DNA of 64,000 nt. It comes from CAZDWZ01 sp964509425. GTDB lineage: Bacteria > Bdellovibrionota_C > UBA2361 > SZUA-149 > CAZDWZ01. The stretch is from positions 124,001 to 188,000 of the forward strand of contig CAZDWZ010000006.1 of the NCBI GenBank assembly GCA_964509425.1, read 5' to 3'. Under the pieces are notes generated by a model. It had not been told where the DNA came from, searched no databases, and was given only the letters and a program-made list of their open reading frames with translations. Every line of letters starts with the position of its first letter. Position 1 is the first letter of the stretch. Shown here in pieces: positions 62,416-64,000 of this stretch. The translations under genes were made by a program, and so were the position numbers.

Positions 62416-63057
62416 GGAAAGCGCCGCGACCGCGATTGCGGAGGCAAGCAGCGAGCATAGTTGTGTAACCTTGGCTCTCAGGCCTCCACCTTCGATCATC
62501 AATCATCGTTGCGAAATCCCTATATCGACGGAAATAAGAGTACGTTTCTCCGGCCCGAGGTTTGTTCTCCACGAAATTTTCCGTGATACGAAAGTCGTCG
62601 CGAGGCGCTGGACTTCCTGCATTCGAAGATCCGCCCGGTTTCCAAGCCTGGCACCGCTGCAGCGGGCACCATCGAGGCGTCTGCTGCGGCGGGCAAAGTC
62701 GAAGCGGCCGAGAGATCGGGAGTTACTCACCCCGATCAATTTCTAGGGAGCAGCGCCACGAACCGGTGCGACGTAGCTCATCACAGCCGTCGAACAATCA
62801 AATGCGAGAAAGTTGAGCGCGAGGCCGAGGAAGAGCTGCTCGTCAGGAGCTCGCCTCTGCCAGTCCGAATGAATCTGCATCGCCACGTTCCGGCCGTTAA
62901 AAGCGCGTACGCGCACCAAGAAAAGCATTGGAAATGCGCCATAAAACCTACTTCTCAAATTTTCGTAACCTTCGATCAGCCAGTACTATCAGCAGTTATT
63001 GAGAAATCGTGGAAAAGCTTGCTGGAAAAGTGGCAATCCCAAGCGATCGAGGAGTGC
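62416..63057. other. Intergenic region with possible decayed coding remnants
   Basis: Short minus-strand readings at 62743-62958 and 62503-62739 look partly protein-like, for example AMQIHSDWQRRAPDEQLFLG, then in another frame LRMQEVQRLATTFVS. Together they could be a frameshifted host gene fragment. Nothing else is visible. Confidence 0.25.
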
Positions 63058-63831
63058 TTATTTTGGAATCGCAAACGAGTCGCCGTCAGGAAGCGTGCCG
63101 TCCTGGTTAATCGGCCCTCTTTGCACGGGAGTCGGAATTCGGATCGGCGGCAGCGGCTCGGGATTCTCCTGAAGCGAGGGGCTGTCACGAAACCCGCCCT
63201 GGAGATCACGAGACTCCCCTCCGCCGGCTCCCCTCCGAGCGAGAAAATCCTTGGGAAGTCGGACGCGAATAATTTTATCACCTTCGCGGAGACGCCCGAC
63301 AACCGGGAACCCGTTCCTGACTTTCGCGAAGATGGTGTAATAGCCGTTTAGCTGTTTGTTCTGTTGAAGGCTGATGTAGAACTGACTCCCATTCGAGCGT
63401 CGCTCCGGGTTCACTTCGTTTGGAAGTCGCGCCCACGCGATCATTCCCCACTCATGACGAAGGCCCGTGATCTCGGGAGGAAGCGTGTACCCTGGACCAC
63501 CTTTTCCCGTTCCGGTTACGTCTCCGCCTTGGATGACGAAATCTTCTACGAATCGATGGAACTTCGTGTTGTTGTATTTCTGGTTCTCAACGAGATACTG
63601 GAAGTTTCTTACGGATATCGGAGCTTCCTTCCGAAAAAGCTCAATCTCAAACGCACCTTTCGTCGTCTCGATCAAAGCACCGTCGGGAAGCTCACGCCAA
63701 TCGGCAGGTTCCGGAAACGGCAACTTGTCCTCGGCAAGACCGCTCGACGCTGAAGCATGAATCAAAACAACGAGTAAAACCGCGAGAGAGAAGAAGTCGA
63801 AAAACTGGTTTACTGCTTCTCTAGAACTCAT
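63058..63831 (-). CDS. Exported cyclophilin-type peptidyl-prolyl cis-trans isomerase
   Basis: From ATG 63831 the product has 257 residues. A signal peptide (FFSLAVLLVVLIHASAS) is followed by a cyclophilin domain (about 45-190): LIETTKGAFEIELFRKEAP, NTKFHRFVEDFVIQGGDV (FHR/GD core, catalytic Arg), GSQFYISLQQN and NGYYTIFAKVRNG. A Pro/Gly-rich C-terminal tail ends the protein. It should speed proline isomerisation in folding of exported proteins. It overlaps the tail of a PBP gene by 11 bases, suggesting a shared operon. Confidence 0.9.
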   Translation of the reverse strand: MSSREAVNQFFDFFSLAVLLVVLIHASASSGLAEDKLPFPEPADWRELPDGALIETTKGAFEIELFRKEAPISVRNFQYLVENQKYNNTKFHRFVEDFVIQGGDVTGTGKGGPGYTLPPEITGLRHEWGMIAWARLPNEVNPERRSNGSQFYISLQQNKQLNGYYTIFAKVRNGFPVVGRLREGDKIIRVRLPKDFLARRGAGGGESRDLQGGFRDSPSLQENPEPLPPIRIPTPVQRGPINQDGTLPDGDSFAIPK

Positions 63832-64000
63832 CGCTTGAAAGGTAATCTTTCGGCGCTTCGACTTCATCGGCTGTTGACTGATGAGGCTCGCTCCCAATTT
63901 TGAAGTATTCGATGAAGGCTCCCTCGTCGCCTTCCGAGACCGTACGGCCGGTGTTTACGTTTATCGGAACCGGATACACGCCATCCGTGGGATCAAAATC
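63821..64000 (-). CDS. Penicillin-binding protein (class A) C-terminal end, partial
   Basis: The last 59 codons of a gene running off the right edge on the minus strand. The residues FDPTDGVYPVPINVNTGR, then FIEYFKIGSEP, match the C-terminal end of class A PBPs (PBP1A/PonA), where the transpeptidase domain finishes with an ...Idp-tG...EaFi-GteP block. Stop at 63821-63823, 11 bases inside the cyclophilin gene. Only the tail is present, so the exact PBP class is inferred. Confidence 0.65.
   Translation of the reverse strand, partial: DFDPTDGVYPVPINVNTGRTVSEGDEGAFIEYFKIGSEPHQSTADEVEAPKDYLSSDEF

Overview
The window looks like a metagenome-assembled scaffold from a Gram-negative, respiring bacterium. 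A run of exactly 100 Ns (33325-33424) marks a scaffold gap. Envelope genes point to an outer membrane: an OmpA/Pal protein, an AmpG-type muropeptide permease, a VanX-type dipeptidase, and the tail of a class A penicillin-binding protein next to an exported cyclophilin. A three-gene succinate dehydrogenase with a single five-helix cytochrome b subunit, a bacillithiol-type deacetylase (BshB), a bacillithiol-S-transferase-like DinB protein and a tandem-fused 1909-residue UvrA are also present. This mix fits a deeply branching group (Bdellovibrionota-like or Chlamydiae-like lineages come to mind), but the sequence alone does not fix the phylum.

Layout. 1-4.3 kb: a PrpD-family gene, rtcB and two tiny membrane-protein genes. 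4.3-15 kb: VanX dipeptidase, two membrane/redox genes, a secreted zinc protease, then the uvrA-nitroreductase-bshB operon, followed by 1.25 kb of hairpin-rich noncoding DNA. 16-20.4 kb: an MgtE-like gene, an EamA transporter and a two-component system. 20.7-25.5 kb: a giant secreted fibronectin-III protein with a 312-bp tandem repeat. 25.6-31.9 kb: methyltransferase, HEAT-repeat protein and sdhCAB. 32-37 kb: agmatine deiminase, a 148-bp hairpin repeat array with the gap, AmpG, a glyoxalase-like protein and a double-MarR protein. 37-45.4 kb: SPFH-like protein, a pair of secreted paralogues, D-lactate dehydrogenase and DUF817. 45.5-48.5 kb: a secreted VCBS/FG-GAP protein and a truncated IS3-family element. 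48.6-54 kb: an S24/S26-like fragment, bacillithiol transferase, amino-acid binding protein, methyltransferase and OmpA. 54-64 kb: serS, a hairpin-rich gap, a second two-component system split around a VCBS paralogue, and the cyclophilin and PBP tail.

The most unusual feature is a set of eight GC-rich genes scattered singly or in pairs between host genes (123-1727, 3470-3715, 3881-4249, 16092-17126, 26605-27993, 37182-37829, 43871-44314, 48611-48943). Each has a strong Shine-Dalgarno sequence, most have a hairpin just upstream, and each is followed by a hairpin without a clear T-tract. Their base composition and translation signals differ from the surrounding genes, many of which have weak or no Shine-Dalgarno. 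They look like single-gene cassettes acquired from a GC-rich source, or possibly assembly chimeras. Two further noncoding stretches (14.9-15.15 kb and 55.7-56.1 kb) are chains of strong hairpins with no recognised RNA family.

Functionally, both two-component systems sit beside large secreted repeat proteins, and their sensor kinases are paralogous. The local story may therefore be signal-controlled display or secretion of surface proteins.
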